In this document: positions 1-10,149 of the stretch, one piece after another
Layout: each line of letters starts with the position of its first letter
Position numbering within the stretch: the stretch's first letter is position 1
From: Guyanagaster necrorhizus
Lineage: Eukaryota; Basidiomycota; Agaricomycetes; Agaricales; Physalacriaceae
NCBI RefSeq assembly: GCF_019112545.1
Contig: NW_025064893.1
Location: forward strand, 124,001-188,000
DNA length: 64,000 nucleotides
Reading direction: 5' to 3'
Notes under the pieces: generated by a model
What the model was told of the DNA's origin: nothing
Seen by the model: only the letters and a program-made list of their open reading frames with translations
The model's database searches: none
Program-made: the position numbers and the translations under genes

Positions 1-655
1 GACTACGCCAGAATTTGCGTGTGACCTCAGTGCCTCTGGCGGTGGGGAGTTGTTCTTGGGTGGCGTCAACACGGACAAGTTCACTGGGTCTTTCACCACG
101 AGTCAAGTCTCCAATACTGTTCTCTTCTATTCAATTAAGTACTTGATATCAGGATTGACACTGAATGGTAGGGATTTTGGCAGATCAGCATGGATTCCGC
201 AAATGTCAACGGAAAAGCCGTGGTCGGGAACTTGTCTGTTATCATTGATACCGGAACTAGATTGATCGTCGGAGACGCAAAGAGTGTCTCTGAATTTATG
301 AATCAATCAGTGGTTCTAAAAATGCTTCGCAGATCACTTCACCGGTAATTACCTATTTTCGTTATTACTGTGCCGTCTGACCCATTCACATGTTTTAGTT
401 CCTTGCGATAGCATTCCCAATATTCGTTTAACTTCCCGGTGGAAAGGCATTCGATTAGTGCGGATACTTTCAATGGAGGTCAAGTTGAGCAAGGACCATC
501 TGATTGCATTGGCGGCATTACCGGTCAAGATATCGCAGACCCGAGTAAGCGATTTTCATCATTTTTTTTGAGTTTCCAGTGTGCTGAAGGAACCATTCCA
601 GATGGACCGTGGGGGATGTCTTCCTCCAGAACGTATACGATGTTATAGGCTTTAT
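1..655 (+). pseudogene. A1 (pepsin-family) aspartic protease, 3' half, frameshifted
   Basis: C-terminal lobe of a pepsin-type endopeptidase, probably secreted or vacuolar. The 5' half lies outside the window. Frame 2 opens with a run ending GGGELFLGG, the usual start of the second lobe. After a short intron (about 139-171) comes GFWQISMDSANVNG and then the second catalytic motif IIDTGTRLIVGD near 230-275. A second intron (about 350-397) precedes PCDSIPNI, and the disulfide region reads SADTFNGGQVEQGPSDCIGG. The conserved end GDVFLQNVYDV is present near 613-645. The reading frame must change around 437, around 458 and at the G run near 611 to keep these motifs together, and no intron explains those shifts. 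I therefore call it a pseudogene. Sequencing indels are the alternative. Confidence 0.72.
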
Positions 656-943
656 GGCGAGATCTTCTTCGTCATGTTGTTTAAAGCCATTATTCGGTTC
701 GGCAACGACACGCTATACTACTTGTTCGACTTTGATGCAGACCCGCTTATCAAGTTCACGGAGAGGTATGCCACACTTCAGGCATTTATGGAACGGGCAA
801 CACTTTGGATTGGAGGGGACCAGCAAATTTTTTCGGTGACCCCATTTGCAGAGGCGGAGATAATGGGAGGGCCAGTTCCAGTCAGCAAGTTGGAACTTGA
901 CTGGGATATTGAAGAAGAAGCATTGACCTTTGGTTGTACCTAG
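656..943 (+). other. Unassigned open frame behind the protease remnant
   Basis: An open frame (it begins upstream at 581, inside the protease) runs to a TAG at 941-943. It contains residues such as DTLYYLFDFDADPLIKFTER and an acidic end, WDIEEEALTFGCT. It does not match the normal pepsin C-terminus, which should end shortly after GDVFLQNVY. I do not recognise a family. It may be a chance ORF, an alternative last exon, or a fragment of another gene joined to the decayed protease. Confidence 0.25.
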
Positions 944-1159
944 GACATATGTTTATGAGAATTATTTTTGCAGCCTTCTGTGTAATTCCATTGTATCTTG
1001 GGGATGCAATCAATGATCCGGCTCAGTATCTATATTAGCCGGCGGCTTCGAATTGCTTACTCGACCTCCGATCCACCGCCCCAACCAAAAAAGTTTCTTG
1101 CTCCGACACCCACGATGCGCTGGCCCCGAGTTGCCTTTTGATCTTATCTCCGTTGTATT

Positions 1160-3219
1160 ATGGGTGCCGCCTTCAGCTCTACCGGGAAAACCAGGCTATT
1201 CTATCCCTCGTCGCCGTTGGCTGTGACAATCCGCACCAAGACGAAGGAGACGATTCGGGGTAATCTACGGCAGGCTATCGAGGAGCGGTGCCCGACGTTG
1301 GCTCTGGGGGAGTTTGTGCCTGCGTGGTGGTTGCCCAAGTGCGTTATGCTTTGTCCTTGGTGTCGGTATCTGGAACTGATACTGTTTAGTGGTCATCTAC
1401 AGCTTATCTACTGCGTGGTCGGGGACTTCAGCAAGACGGATCATGTTGTTTACAAGAGGTGCGTTTGGAGTTGGCCTGTTTGATTGAATGTGGCTGAAGC
1501 GGCTTGCAGGACATATCTTCGGCTGGTCGATGGAGGTACACTGTGAGAGTTTATGGCTGTTGTCTTCGTTATTCTTGAAAAACTTAGTTGTCGATAGAGG
1601 ACTGGACTCTACACCGCCGAATCAAGACTCATTCAATGACGACACACCTGTCGTCGTTGTCATGCATGGCCTCACCGGTGGCTCCCACGAATCCTACGTC
1701 CGAAATATCCTGGCGGCGGCTTGTCTACCGGTGGAAAAGGGCGGACTGGGATACAGAGCGGTGGTGATCAACTTTCGTGGATGTGGGTGTTGTTACCTTT
1801 CTTCTTTCCCCACCCCATTCATCACATTACCCTTTCAGGTGCTGGCATCCCGTTGACAAGCCATCAGTTCTATTCAGCTGGATACACAGATGATTTGCGC
1901 CAGGCCCTTTTGTACATCTCGCAGCTGTACCCCAAGGCACCACTACTTGGTCTAGGATTCTCCTTGGGCGCCAATGTCATTGTGCGATACCTCGCAGAAG
2001 AGAAGGAGCACAGTCGTCTGTCGTCTGCATGTGTATTGGCCTGTGTAAGTCTACCAGCTGTGTATCGGCTGTTTAGTCCTGCAGTAGGTTTTCCCAGGGC
2101 TTGTCAGTGATGCTGCTTTTGTGCGAGTGAAGAGGTGATTTTGACTCAATCATAAACCATGGTGTTAGGGTTATGGTTATTTTATGGCTCTTACAACCTC
2201 TTCTGCACTCCTAAAATTTAGTTTATGACCAAGTCCGATCTTTCTTTCGTCATCTTACACCCATCTGCATCCAGGTCGACAGCCTATTGTGGTTTTGTGG
2301 ATGAGAAAGGAAGCATCGGACTTTGTCATAAACCGAAAATTTGGGACTCCTGTCCAAGTCCGCATCACCTGGTTTATGATCAAGTTCAGACCGCTCTCTT
2401 CGATTGCAAAAAGAGTACGTCACTGTCAAGCTGTATGTAACAGCTGTAAACTTCAGCGGCGCGGTTTACTATCCTTTTCTTGCGATTGGCTGGGCTGGGC
2501 TAAACAGTCGCTAACGTCCTATTTTCATTTTCTCTAACTGACTTGCAATATCACAGCCATGGGATCTCAGCAAGAATAACGACGCTATGGAAAGCACCCT
2601 GTGGGGGAAATACGTCTACTCTAAAGGCATGGCCAGCAATCTCCTTCGTCTTCTCTCTCGACACACCGTCGTTCTGTCCCGTCGACCAGGGCATTACGTC
2701 ACCACAGCGATGCACGCCGCTTTCGCTCTCAAGTCCCCCACGCTAGAGCAATTCGACGACGCCTTTACGTCCAAGGCGGGCGGTGCTCCTCCGGTATTCC
2801 CGTTCCCGTCGGCGAAGCAATACTACACATGGGCTTCAAGCCATTATGTGCTACCCGACGTGCGCGTACCGCTGCTCGCGCTCAACGCCGCAGACGACCC
2901 CATCGTGCAAAAGGTCCCGGATGATGTGGACAACCCGAGTGTGGTGCTCGCTCTCACTCCCGGGGGTGGACATCTCGGCTGGTTCGAGGTCGGCAAGCAG
3001 GGATCCGTCGCGGTGACGCGGTGGATAACCAAGCCGGTGATTGAGTGGCTGAGGTTGGTTGCGGAGGATTTGGTCCTGGAGCGGAAGACGAAGGAGGTGT
3101 ATGTCAGCGGGGATGGGTTCTTCAAGGAGCCTGGAAGAGACGATATTGGGTGCAAGGTTATTGATGGAGGTGGATTGGTGGAAGATACCACGGATGTCGA
3201 TCTGATACAGGGACTGTAG
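1160..3219 (+). CDS. Alpha/beta hydrolase, YheT / Eht1-Eeb1 esterase type
   Basis: Exons 1160-1338, 1390-1458, 1510-1542, 1598-1782, 1839-2044 and 2557-3219 join in frame to 444 aa. Introns 1-4 are 51-56 bp; intron 5 is 512 bp. Family members are serine hydrolases; yeast Eht1/Eeb1 make and cleave medium-chain fatty-acid ethyl esters, and animal ABHD1/3 act on lipids. Visible motifs are WWLPNGHLQ near residue 56, the oxyanion-hole segment HGLTGG at 118, the nucleophile elbow GLGFSLGAN with Ser197, NAADDPI with the acid at Asp337/338, and GGGHLGW with His363. The triad is complete and the length is normal for the family. The internal 3' splice site at 1597 was chosen because it gives GGTLGLD; the nearer AG at 1587 leads to a stop. 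It runs convergent to the peroxin gene. The exact substrate cannot be read from sequence. Confidence 0.93.
2141..2389. repeat. Nested inverted repeats (fold-back/MITE-like) in intron 5 of the hydrolase
   Basis: Intron 5 of the hydrolase is about ten times longer than its siblings. Inside it, 2217-2243 pairs with 2313-2342: the left arm contains TTTATGACCAAGTCCGATC and the right arm is its near-perfect reverse complement. An outer pair with ATCATAAACCA-type sequence lies at about 2141-2163 and 2366-2389. No ORF belongs to it. This looks like a small non-autonomous fold-back insertion that is spliced out with the intron. No clean target duplication was recognised, so the exact ends are uncertain. 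Confidence 0.5.
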
Positions 3220-3666
3220 ATTTTTGGTTACACATATCATAAACTCAAAAAGAACAGAATATCTTGCGGACTCGAAGGAGTGAGCGTCAGGGCTATTCTT
3301 GTTATGAAGGGTGGGTGATTCGCACGCCATGCTCTTAAAAAAGTGAAGCGAGAATTTGCCCAGCTCATGATTACTTGGTACCGAAACACTCATCTTGAAC
3401 GCACTTATCTCTTCAGAGAGACGCGCTCCTCTCCCTTCCATCATTCACCACATACTCTGCCTCCGAAGTGTACAATCACATCGGAGTTATTAGACTTTCA
3501 AGGAGATGGCAAAGAACTGACGTGCAAAAGCCCCACACTGAAGGCTGAACATGCTGAAAACGGTAATCGATGCTCGAACAAGGTCCCAGGAGATCTTTCA
3601 TCAAACAGGCATAGGTGATCTCTCTGTATGCATTGCTTCGTGTAATAGAAGCAAAAAAAGAGAATG
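3220..3666. other. Intergenic gap between two convergent genes
   Basis: These 447 bp separate the hydrolase stop (3219, plus) from the peroxin stop (3667, minus). Both 3' UTRs and poly(A) signals must lie here. The open frames in this stretch and opposite the hydrolase exon show no family features and are treated as antisense shadows. Confidence 0.6.
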
Positions 3667-5200
3667 CTAGCTGTCGACTGGAGGATTGTACCATATCCTC
3701 CGCATCCACCTCCTTTTCCGGGTCGCAGCCCCGCCAGTGTTAGTCGACCGAGGATCCAGCCAGGAATCATTGGTGTACACCCAGCCATCTAACAAAAGAC
3801 GATCAGTAAAGGAGCAAAGGGGTCATTGACAACAGACGCGTACTCGAATCCCCGCCCCGTGCAGCCCATATCGCATCTACATCAAGCCTCCAATCTTCGG
3901 TTTGCACAAAGTACCACCCAGGTTCGAGCGTAAATGTCAAATTGCTGCTACACAGACAGCGTCGATGAGTAATTAATTATCACAGGTAAAAGAAACGCAT
4001 GGACCTAACAGATCCACCTAGACCATCAGGACCTCTCGTCCACGCGCTTCGCTCGTCGCTCTTCAAATTCTCCTTGCTCCAGCTCTTTTCGGTCCCACCC
4101 TGGGCGTCCAGATGGCGCTCGTTCTCAAACAGTTCCACTTCGCGCATCTCTGCAGTCCAACACGAGTCGGAGAGGTTATTGTCGTCGACGAGTCGCTGGA
4201 CGAAAGTTGTCAGTGGGAGTTTAGACTCTAGTCCGAGCTTATATCGGAGCCAGCAGAAGTTTCTGTCGACATGGCGGAGAATGAGGAGTGATGACTGGAC
4301 GTGTGGATTGGTTAGCGCGAGGGGCACTATCCCCAGAGAGAAACAGATGATACGAATGGGGAGGGAGGGTAGGGAGACGAGTACTACCCCGGGTATAAGG
4401 CTCAGGGTTACGATTGTGAGGAGGGGAAGGGTAAAGGAGGTTCGGTGGGTGAGATTGAGAACCAGAGGCTGGACAGCATCATAAGCATCAGAACTACAAG
4501 GAATTATGAGACAAGGAGGAGAAAGATGAGAAAAAGACCAACTAGAATCCCATGAGGTTCTGTATGGCTTGAATGTTGGCTTGCCATGCTACACTCTCCT
4601 CCTCTTGGACAGGCGATGTATCAGAGGATGGCGGTGTGTATTTATACGTTGCCAGGATAACCGCTATGACGGCTACTTGAGGTAAGAGTAGTAGAAGCCG
4701 AGGAAAGTAACCTGAGACAGCGGTCAGACAAGAATACACCAAGCTGAGGAGACGAACGCACAAAGGAACGCGCACGCGGCTATCCACGTTGATGTAACCT
4801 TCCACCCTCTCCTCCACATCACAATCTCTTCCACACGATCCTGCAACCAAAACACCGGTCCGACCTTGGATACGAAACGCCGAAAGTTTGCCGACATTAT
4901 GGCCAGAGAAAGCGGGTCCTTGACAGATAGCAAAGGCTGCTGGCTTGTTTTCCGCTTATTTGATTTATCTGGAGGTGAGTTCGTAGGCACCGAAGTCAGG
5001 AGAACGCTGGGTAGGAAGTTGAGGGCGGCATTTGTAGGTGAGAGTAAGCTGGTTGGTTGAGGATGGGAATTGTCTGGTTGGTGCGGCAACGACGTGCGGA
5101 TTGGTGAAGGAGTGGGATGAGGGCGCGGCTTTGATTTGGTGGATGAAGACTTTATTCGGGTTGCACAAGGGGGGATGTCGATGTAGTCTATGGATTCCAT
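3667..5200 (-). CDS. Pex24p-type integral peroxisomal membrane peroxin with dysferlin domain
   Basis: Minus-strand exons 5200-4762, 4711-4543, 4493-4005, 3944-3844 and 3788-3667 join in frame to 439 aa; introns are 49-60 bp with GT-AG ends. Proteins of this family (yeast Pex28-Pex32, Tecpr1-like dysferlin proteins) sit in the ER/peroxisome membrane and control peroxisome number and size. A polar, Pro/Ser-rich N-terminus (about 1-95) is followed by the family block NFRRFVSKVGPVFWLQDRVE. Next come a hydrophobic pair ending RLLLLLPQVAVIAVILATY (about 147-170) and another around 230-280. The C-terminal dysferlin part shows WTAEMREVELFENER, WSKENL and WTRGPDG. After splicing it continues SNLTFTLEPGWYFVQTEDW and GWVYTNDSWLDPR, and ends RRWMRRIWY. 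Most of the C-terminal domain is visible only when introns at 3945-4004 and 3789-3843 are removed. No breaks were seen. Confidence 0.88.
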
Positions 5201-7085
5201 GTCATGAGGTCATAAAGAAGTCTGTAGCGAATTTGAGTTAGCTTTTTGAAAAGCTGAGGGGAACCTTGGAACGCACGGAAGATACAGAAAAATAATAATA
5301 ATGAGCTGTTACAGAAATACCGACAAGCAAGGTGATGGTGGTAAGGTTGGGACGGACCGCGGTAGCGTAACCAGGATGACGGAGTATTTGTCAGTGTTAG
5401 GATTATCAGGGGTGCACTGTTTTGGAAGGTTGACTTCCTAACGCGGACCAAGATGTCTCATGCAGACAGTTTGTTTTCTTCTGATATCTTTATATGCCTT
5501 GTCCACTATTTGTAAGTTCTTTTGTTTTATTTAACAGAAGGAAACTCATCTTTTCAGCTCACAAGCTTTCATTTTATATTGTACTCACTGTATCCTCCAG
5601 CTGCAGTGTATTTTGTAGTCATTCACTCTCTAATTTTTGGGTCTGTTATTCCACATGAAAAATATTTATCTTTCAATCAAATAGATAATTCATAAAACAC
5701 CCTCCAAGGCAACTCCAAAGTATCTAGAATGGGTTACAAATTATTGTATCATAACTCATATTGTGAATGATGATAGTACTCTACTCCTTATTACATTCTT
5801 CACTCTGAAATTAGCAAGTTTACAGGCAGACCTGGGTGATCTGGCTTCTGTTGGATTTTTGATCATCAGCCACCCTTTGATTCTTGATGATTTTAGGAAG
5901 CAATATCTCTTTCTTATTCTCAGCCACTATCAATTGGATGTTATTACAATCCTTGTCAAAGGACTTCTTACTTGTTATATTACTGATGTAACTATTATCA
6001 ATATTGTAGAAGGTGAGTGAGATGCACTATCCTACTCTTTTAGTACTAATATAGTTTAAGTATTTTTAAAGAAATAATGATGTCTTTTCAGTGCTCTTTA
6101 AGTTCAATCACTGCCAGCTCAGAAGTAGAAAATCTCTTCTTAGAGGTCAGACTGATAATCCTATCTGTAGCTTCACAATGACAATGATGAGCCTAAACTC
6201 TGTTAATATTGTGCATAATACATTTATCTATGTAATTTTGTGAGTTCTGTCAGTAGAACCATTTAGTTACATTGAGATTAATATTCTAAGATCAAGATAA
6301 AGTAGAGCATATACTATCAAAGCAGAAACACATTAAAAGAATTAATTAAACATGAAGTACATGGCTGAACCTTTGAAAACTAAAGTTGATTAAAAGGACT
6401 GATTCACAGCTAGTTAAAGTTTGCACTATATTGATCTATGACATACTATCTCTGTTGATCTGGCAGTTAATGAGAGATTCATCATATTGGAGAGAGAGAC
6501 TAGATTCAATTATTCTACAAGATATCAGCTGAAAAGAGATAATTTTCTTACCAATAATAATTACCCAAGGCAAGACAACATTGTGTAGTAACAAATTAGA
6601 TTGAGACTATTCACTAGAGAAGTAGTTTGACATTAATATTAATTCTGTGGAGCCAATCAGAAGCTATGCCAGACATAACATGATGGGCTAGATTTAGCCA
6701 AGAGAAATATAATAGCAGAATAATGTGCTCTGATTCAGAGTGCTGAGTAAAAGCCCAATACTTATGACTGAAGACTGTATGATGTGCATAGGAAAATAGT
6801 CTCATCTGAGATAATTCTATATTTAATAATTATATTTCATATAGTTGGTGGTAGATAAAAGAGCAGTAGTTACATGCAGAAGGAGAGCTTTCAGATCTCT
6901 GCAGTCATGACACTAGCTTGAGAGATGAGTGTTTAGAAATCAGTTTAGAGATGAGAGAATATATTTAACTTAGAAACTATTTTGAGTGAACTAAGATATG
7001 TGCAAGGCTTGTACAGCTTGCATGCTACTAAAATAAATTGAATAAGTTAAACATTGAATGACACTTTATTAAAAAAATATATTTT
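5201..7085. other. AT-rich gene-poor stretch at the border of the repeat region
   Basis: The first 250 bp still have gene-like composition and should contain the promoter and 5' UTR of the minus-strand peroxin. From about 5460 CpG almost disappears and A/T runs dominate. The only sizeable open frame (5763-6020, plus, 85 codons, hydrophobic) matches nothing I recognise. No LTR ends, tandem repeats or RNA genes were seen. It is probably old, heavily eroded transposon sequence. Confidence 0.5.
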
Positions 7086-7524
7086 ATGACATTGATAAGC
7101 CTACAGACTTTGTATGCCCTGAATTTGCATATTTTCTATATCTGAATCTCAATAATATTTGTTTTCTATATCAATCTCAACTCTGCCTTAACTTGTTGAA
7201 CTAGACATGGGATACCCACCATGATCCCACATCTATTATCTATAATGTATGCCACTCTTTTCTTTATCTGTATCCCTATACTTCACACATCAGTATATAT
7301 ACCAGAAGAGTAGATCTACTACCTTGGTCATTTCACCTATACTGTGCTGACTGAGGTATATGCACTTTCTCATATACCTATATACATCTTACTTACTCAC
7401 TCTCTTAGTTCTTACTTTGTTGTTTCTCTTACTCTAGGTTATGTGGCCCTGCCCTAGCCTCTAAATCAGTCAAGGAGAACACACAGTACAACTGATATAT
7501 AACAATAATCCAATATCCACAATT
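7086..7524 (+). mobile_element. Possible 5' LTR and leader of the copia element that hosts element A
   Basis: Element A is flanked by CAATT on both sides, so 7524 and 40010 were once adjacent, and 40010 onward is the gag of a plus-strand copia element. The sequence left of A should therefore be that element's 5' end. It is pyrimidine-rich, has a TATA-like run (about 7290) and a CTCTAGGTTATG segment near 7435 that could be an LTR/primer-site border. No second LTR copy is present in the window to prove it. Confidence 0.35.
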
Positions 7525-7995
7525 TGTTAAGCCCAAATGACACATGATCTAAGCACATGATAAACTGACACTGTCTCACACTTCAGACAATGATGTCAGA
7601 GTTCACTTGATATGCTATGTGGCTTTGTGTCTCAAGGCCTTTAGATTGGCTTGAGATAAGATAATGAAGAAATAAACTTTAGCTTGAAGCTGGAGATACT
7701 ACAGTGAGAGCTACACTACTTATATACTAGTTATTGTCTGTTCTATAGATATAACTACCTAATTGTGTATTCTTGCATTATAGAGTGTTTTGTCCAGTGT
7801 TGTTAAGCTACCTACAAAAGGGTATTGTCTGTTGTCGAGCAGTTACCATTGCATCAAAGGACAATGACTGACTAGGCATTGTTGTGATGACTAAGCCCAG
7901 TTGCATGGTCTTAAGCACTGGTTAGATGCTCTGACTAATCAAAGATAGGAGTCAATTCCTTGAATAAAAGATAGAAATGTGAAAAAATCATAACA
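7525..7995 (-). repeat. 3' LTR of element A
   Basis: Minus-strand LTR beginning TGTTATGATTTTTTC and ending CTTAACA. It is preceded on the minus strand by the purine-rich tract AAGGAGGGGGTAA (7996-8008), the expected plus-strand primer. It contains TATATAAG (plus-strand complement near 7720) and, about 35 nt downstream, the AGCTTCAAGCTAA motif (complement near 7677). Confidence 0.9.
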
Positions 7996-8054
7996 TTACC
8001 CCCTCCTTAAGATCATTGTTCTAATGGCTAAATTAGAGATAAGTGTAGGCATCT

Positions 8055-8553
8055 TGTTAGGAACGTGCCAATTCAAGTGGACTTGAGTGCATGTGTGGAG
8101 TCCAGCGGAGTGCATGGACATCAACAAAGCTATTGGCAACATCACCCTTGAGTTGGAGCCTAAGGATCTGGGTGGACAGAACAGAGTTCCATCAGAGAAG
8201 TGAATCTGAATATCCTTTGGAGCAGAATCCAATAGATGAGGTCAGGAGGAGTTGAAGTGAGTGTGAAGTGTAGATGGCTTATCCAAGTCGATATTCAAAC
8301 TGAGTAGTTACAATGATGTACATGGCTTTATATACTAATGGTAACTAATTCCAAGTCAGATTCCATCGGGTTCTGGTGTCAGTATTCACTACTGAGTTTG
8401 GGGTCTAGATATTACAATATGAAATATGGATGTGAAATGATAATAGTGAAATGAAATTAGTAGATAATAGGAAGTGGCTGGAGTCTGGTGGGTAGCATGA
8501 TTGGATTCATGGTTGGTTGAGGTGACACAGAGGCTGGCAGCATGCATGTAACA
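8055..8553 (-). repeat. 3' LTR of element D
   Basis: 499 bp, the same length as its partner at 15506-16004. On the minus strand it starts TGTTACATGC, right after the tract AAGGGGGGGATAC (8554-8566), and ends with GTTCCTAACA. It contains TATATAAAG followed about 34 nt later by CAGTTTGAATAT. Confidence 0.9.
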
Positions 8554-8604
8554 GTATCCCCCCCTTAGCATTCTTGCCCTCAAGAGCACAGATTCTGATG
8601 GCCA

Positions 8605-9975
8605 GTGGGGCCACATGGAAGATTGTTGGTGGCCATGGGAGTTTTGCAGCTTGAACTGAAACCACCATCTTTGTCTATGTCGTTGCTCACCATGTATCAT
8701 TGCTTATGCACTCCTGAGCCTCTGGTGAGGGGATCCACCCCTGATGGCCCTGAAGAGGCCAAGGAATTGTTTCATCTGGAATGGCAAACTGTAGAGAAAG
8801 AATATGCAGAGGCCATGGAGAGCCATTTGAAGTGGCAAGGGGAGCAGGAGCAGGAGGAAAGGGCCCAGGCAGACCATGTGGCCCAGGAGTCATAAAAAAA
8901 GGAGCAGAGAGAGGAATTGGAGAGGAAGAGGGAGAAGGTTCAGCAGGCCATGGAGAGGTGGATGAAGGAGGCAGAGGAGAGAGAGGCTGTGGAGGCAGCA
9001 GCGAGGGTTGAGGCTGAGGAGGTAGAGCCAGAGAGGATGGTTACAGAGGATGGATTGCAAATAACCCCCATAGAGGCCATTGATTTCTGGCTGCATCAAG
9101 TGTTGGCAGAATGGTTTGGTCCTGGTTCTGGTCTTTGCTTCAAGAAGGTGACTTGCCATGCACCTCTAGGGTCCAATGATGAGCAGAACAAGGGGACTGA
9201 GGGGGACGATGAGTCTGAGAAATCCAAGGAGACTCTGGAGAGGAGGAAGAGGGTGCAGGAGGGGAAGAGAAGGATAGCAGGTCTGGTGGAGAAGAGCCAT
9301 AAATGCAAGTTCAGGTTGAGGAGCATAGTGGATGGCAGTGAGACAGAGGTGGTTGTTAGCCCCAAAAAGGGGGCAAAGTTAGAAGTGGCAGGACCAGTGG
9401 AGAGTGAAGAATTGTTGGATGGTGAAAGTAAGTGTCTTGGTTTTCTTTTATGGCTTAACTTAGCTTTTGTTTTCAGAGAGTTGTGTGTGTTGTCATCAAG
9501 ATGGTGCACAGTGTTATGCATGACTGGTAACCAAAGACACCAGTCAAGGGCAGACTTACTCTTGCTGCAAGATCAAGAAAACTGCCTGTTTGTTTAACAA
9601 GGGCATCACCGTGAGTGAGGTGATCAGCAGTGTGGAGGTCTCTGCTAGTCTCCAGCAACTTTCAAAATTGATATGCAAGTTGATGCATCGCATGGATGAG
9701 TTGGTGGATGAGATGGCAGATATTCATAGTACTGTGGCAGGTCTTCAAGACGATTACAGTTCTGATGATATGTTGTCTCCTTCAGAGCTGTTTTTGGAGT
9801 CTGAGGTGGAGGCCTGGAAGAAGGCCTGACTGATTTTCAAGGATGAGAGGAATCAAAAGGTGGAGGATCTTTGGGAGGCAATGTTGAAGAGGCTGGACAA
9901 GGATATAGAGGAGTTGAAGGAGCAGGGAGAGAGTTTGGGTTTCGGTGCAGGCTCATTGGATTCTGTATCTTTGTA
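8605..9975 (+). pseudogene. Antisense accessory gene of element D: coiled coil - Cys cluster - coiled coil
   Basis: This frame runs opposite to D's own genes, starting about 50 bp inside the 3' LTR. Exon 1 (8605-9427; the Met at 8692 is an alternative start) encodes a highly charged helical region (AKELFHLEWQTVEKEY; EELERKREKVQQAMERWMK) and then a basic segment. An intron with GTAAGT and TTTTCAG ends (9428-9476) joins in frame to exon 2. Exon 2 shows a Cys cluster: SCVCCHQDGAQC (C-x2-C-x6-C) and, further on, SCCKIKKTAC (C-C-x6-C). A C-terminal coiled coil follows (LICKLMHRMDELVDEMADI; LWEAMLKRLDKDIEELKEQ) and ends at TAA 9973-9975. In-frame stops at 8893 (TAA), in the Cys cluster (TGA at a probable Trp) and at 9827 (TGA at a probable Arg) mark this copy as broken. 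The pattern suggests a zinc-binding, possibly DNA-binding protein; its role is unknown. It ends tail-to-tail with pol. Confidence 0.7.
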
Positions 9976-10149
9976 AAATATTTGTATGAAATGTATATAG
10001 AAAAGGGCATCAGATGTTGGTAGTGGAGAAAAAAAATGTAAATACCAGATTTTGATTTTGAAAGTGTAAAAGAGGTGATTGAAATGGTAGTGATTAGTGG
10101 TTAGAATTGAAATAGTAAGATGGGGCACTGGTGGTGTCCAGAGTAGCAT

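Noticed and set aside
2844..3444. Long minus-strand frames (up to 197 codons) opposite the last hydrolase exon
   Set aside because: They mirror codon bias of the GC-rich exon, lack any family motif and cross the hydrolase 3' end; treated as antisense shadows.
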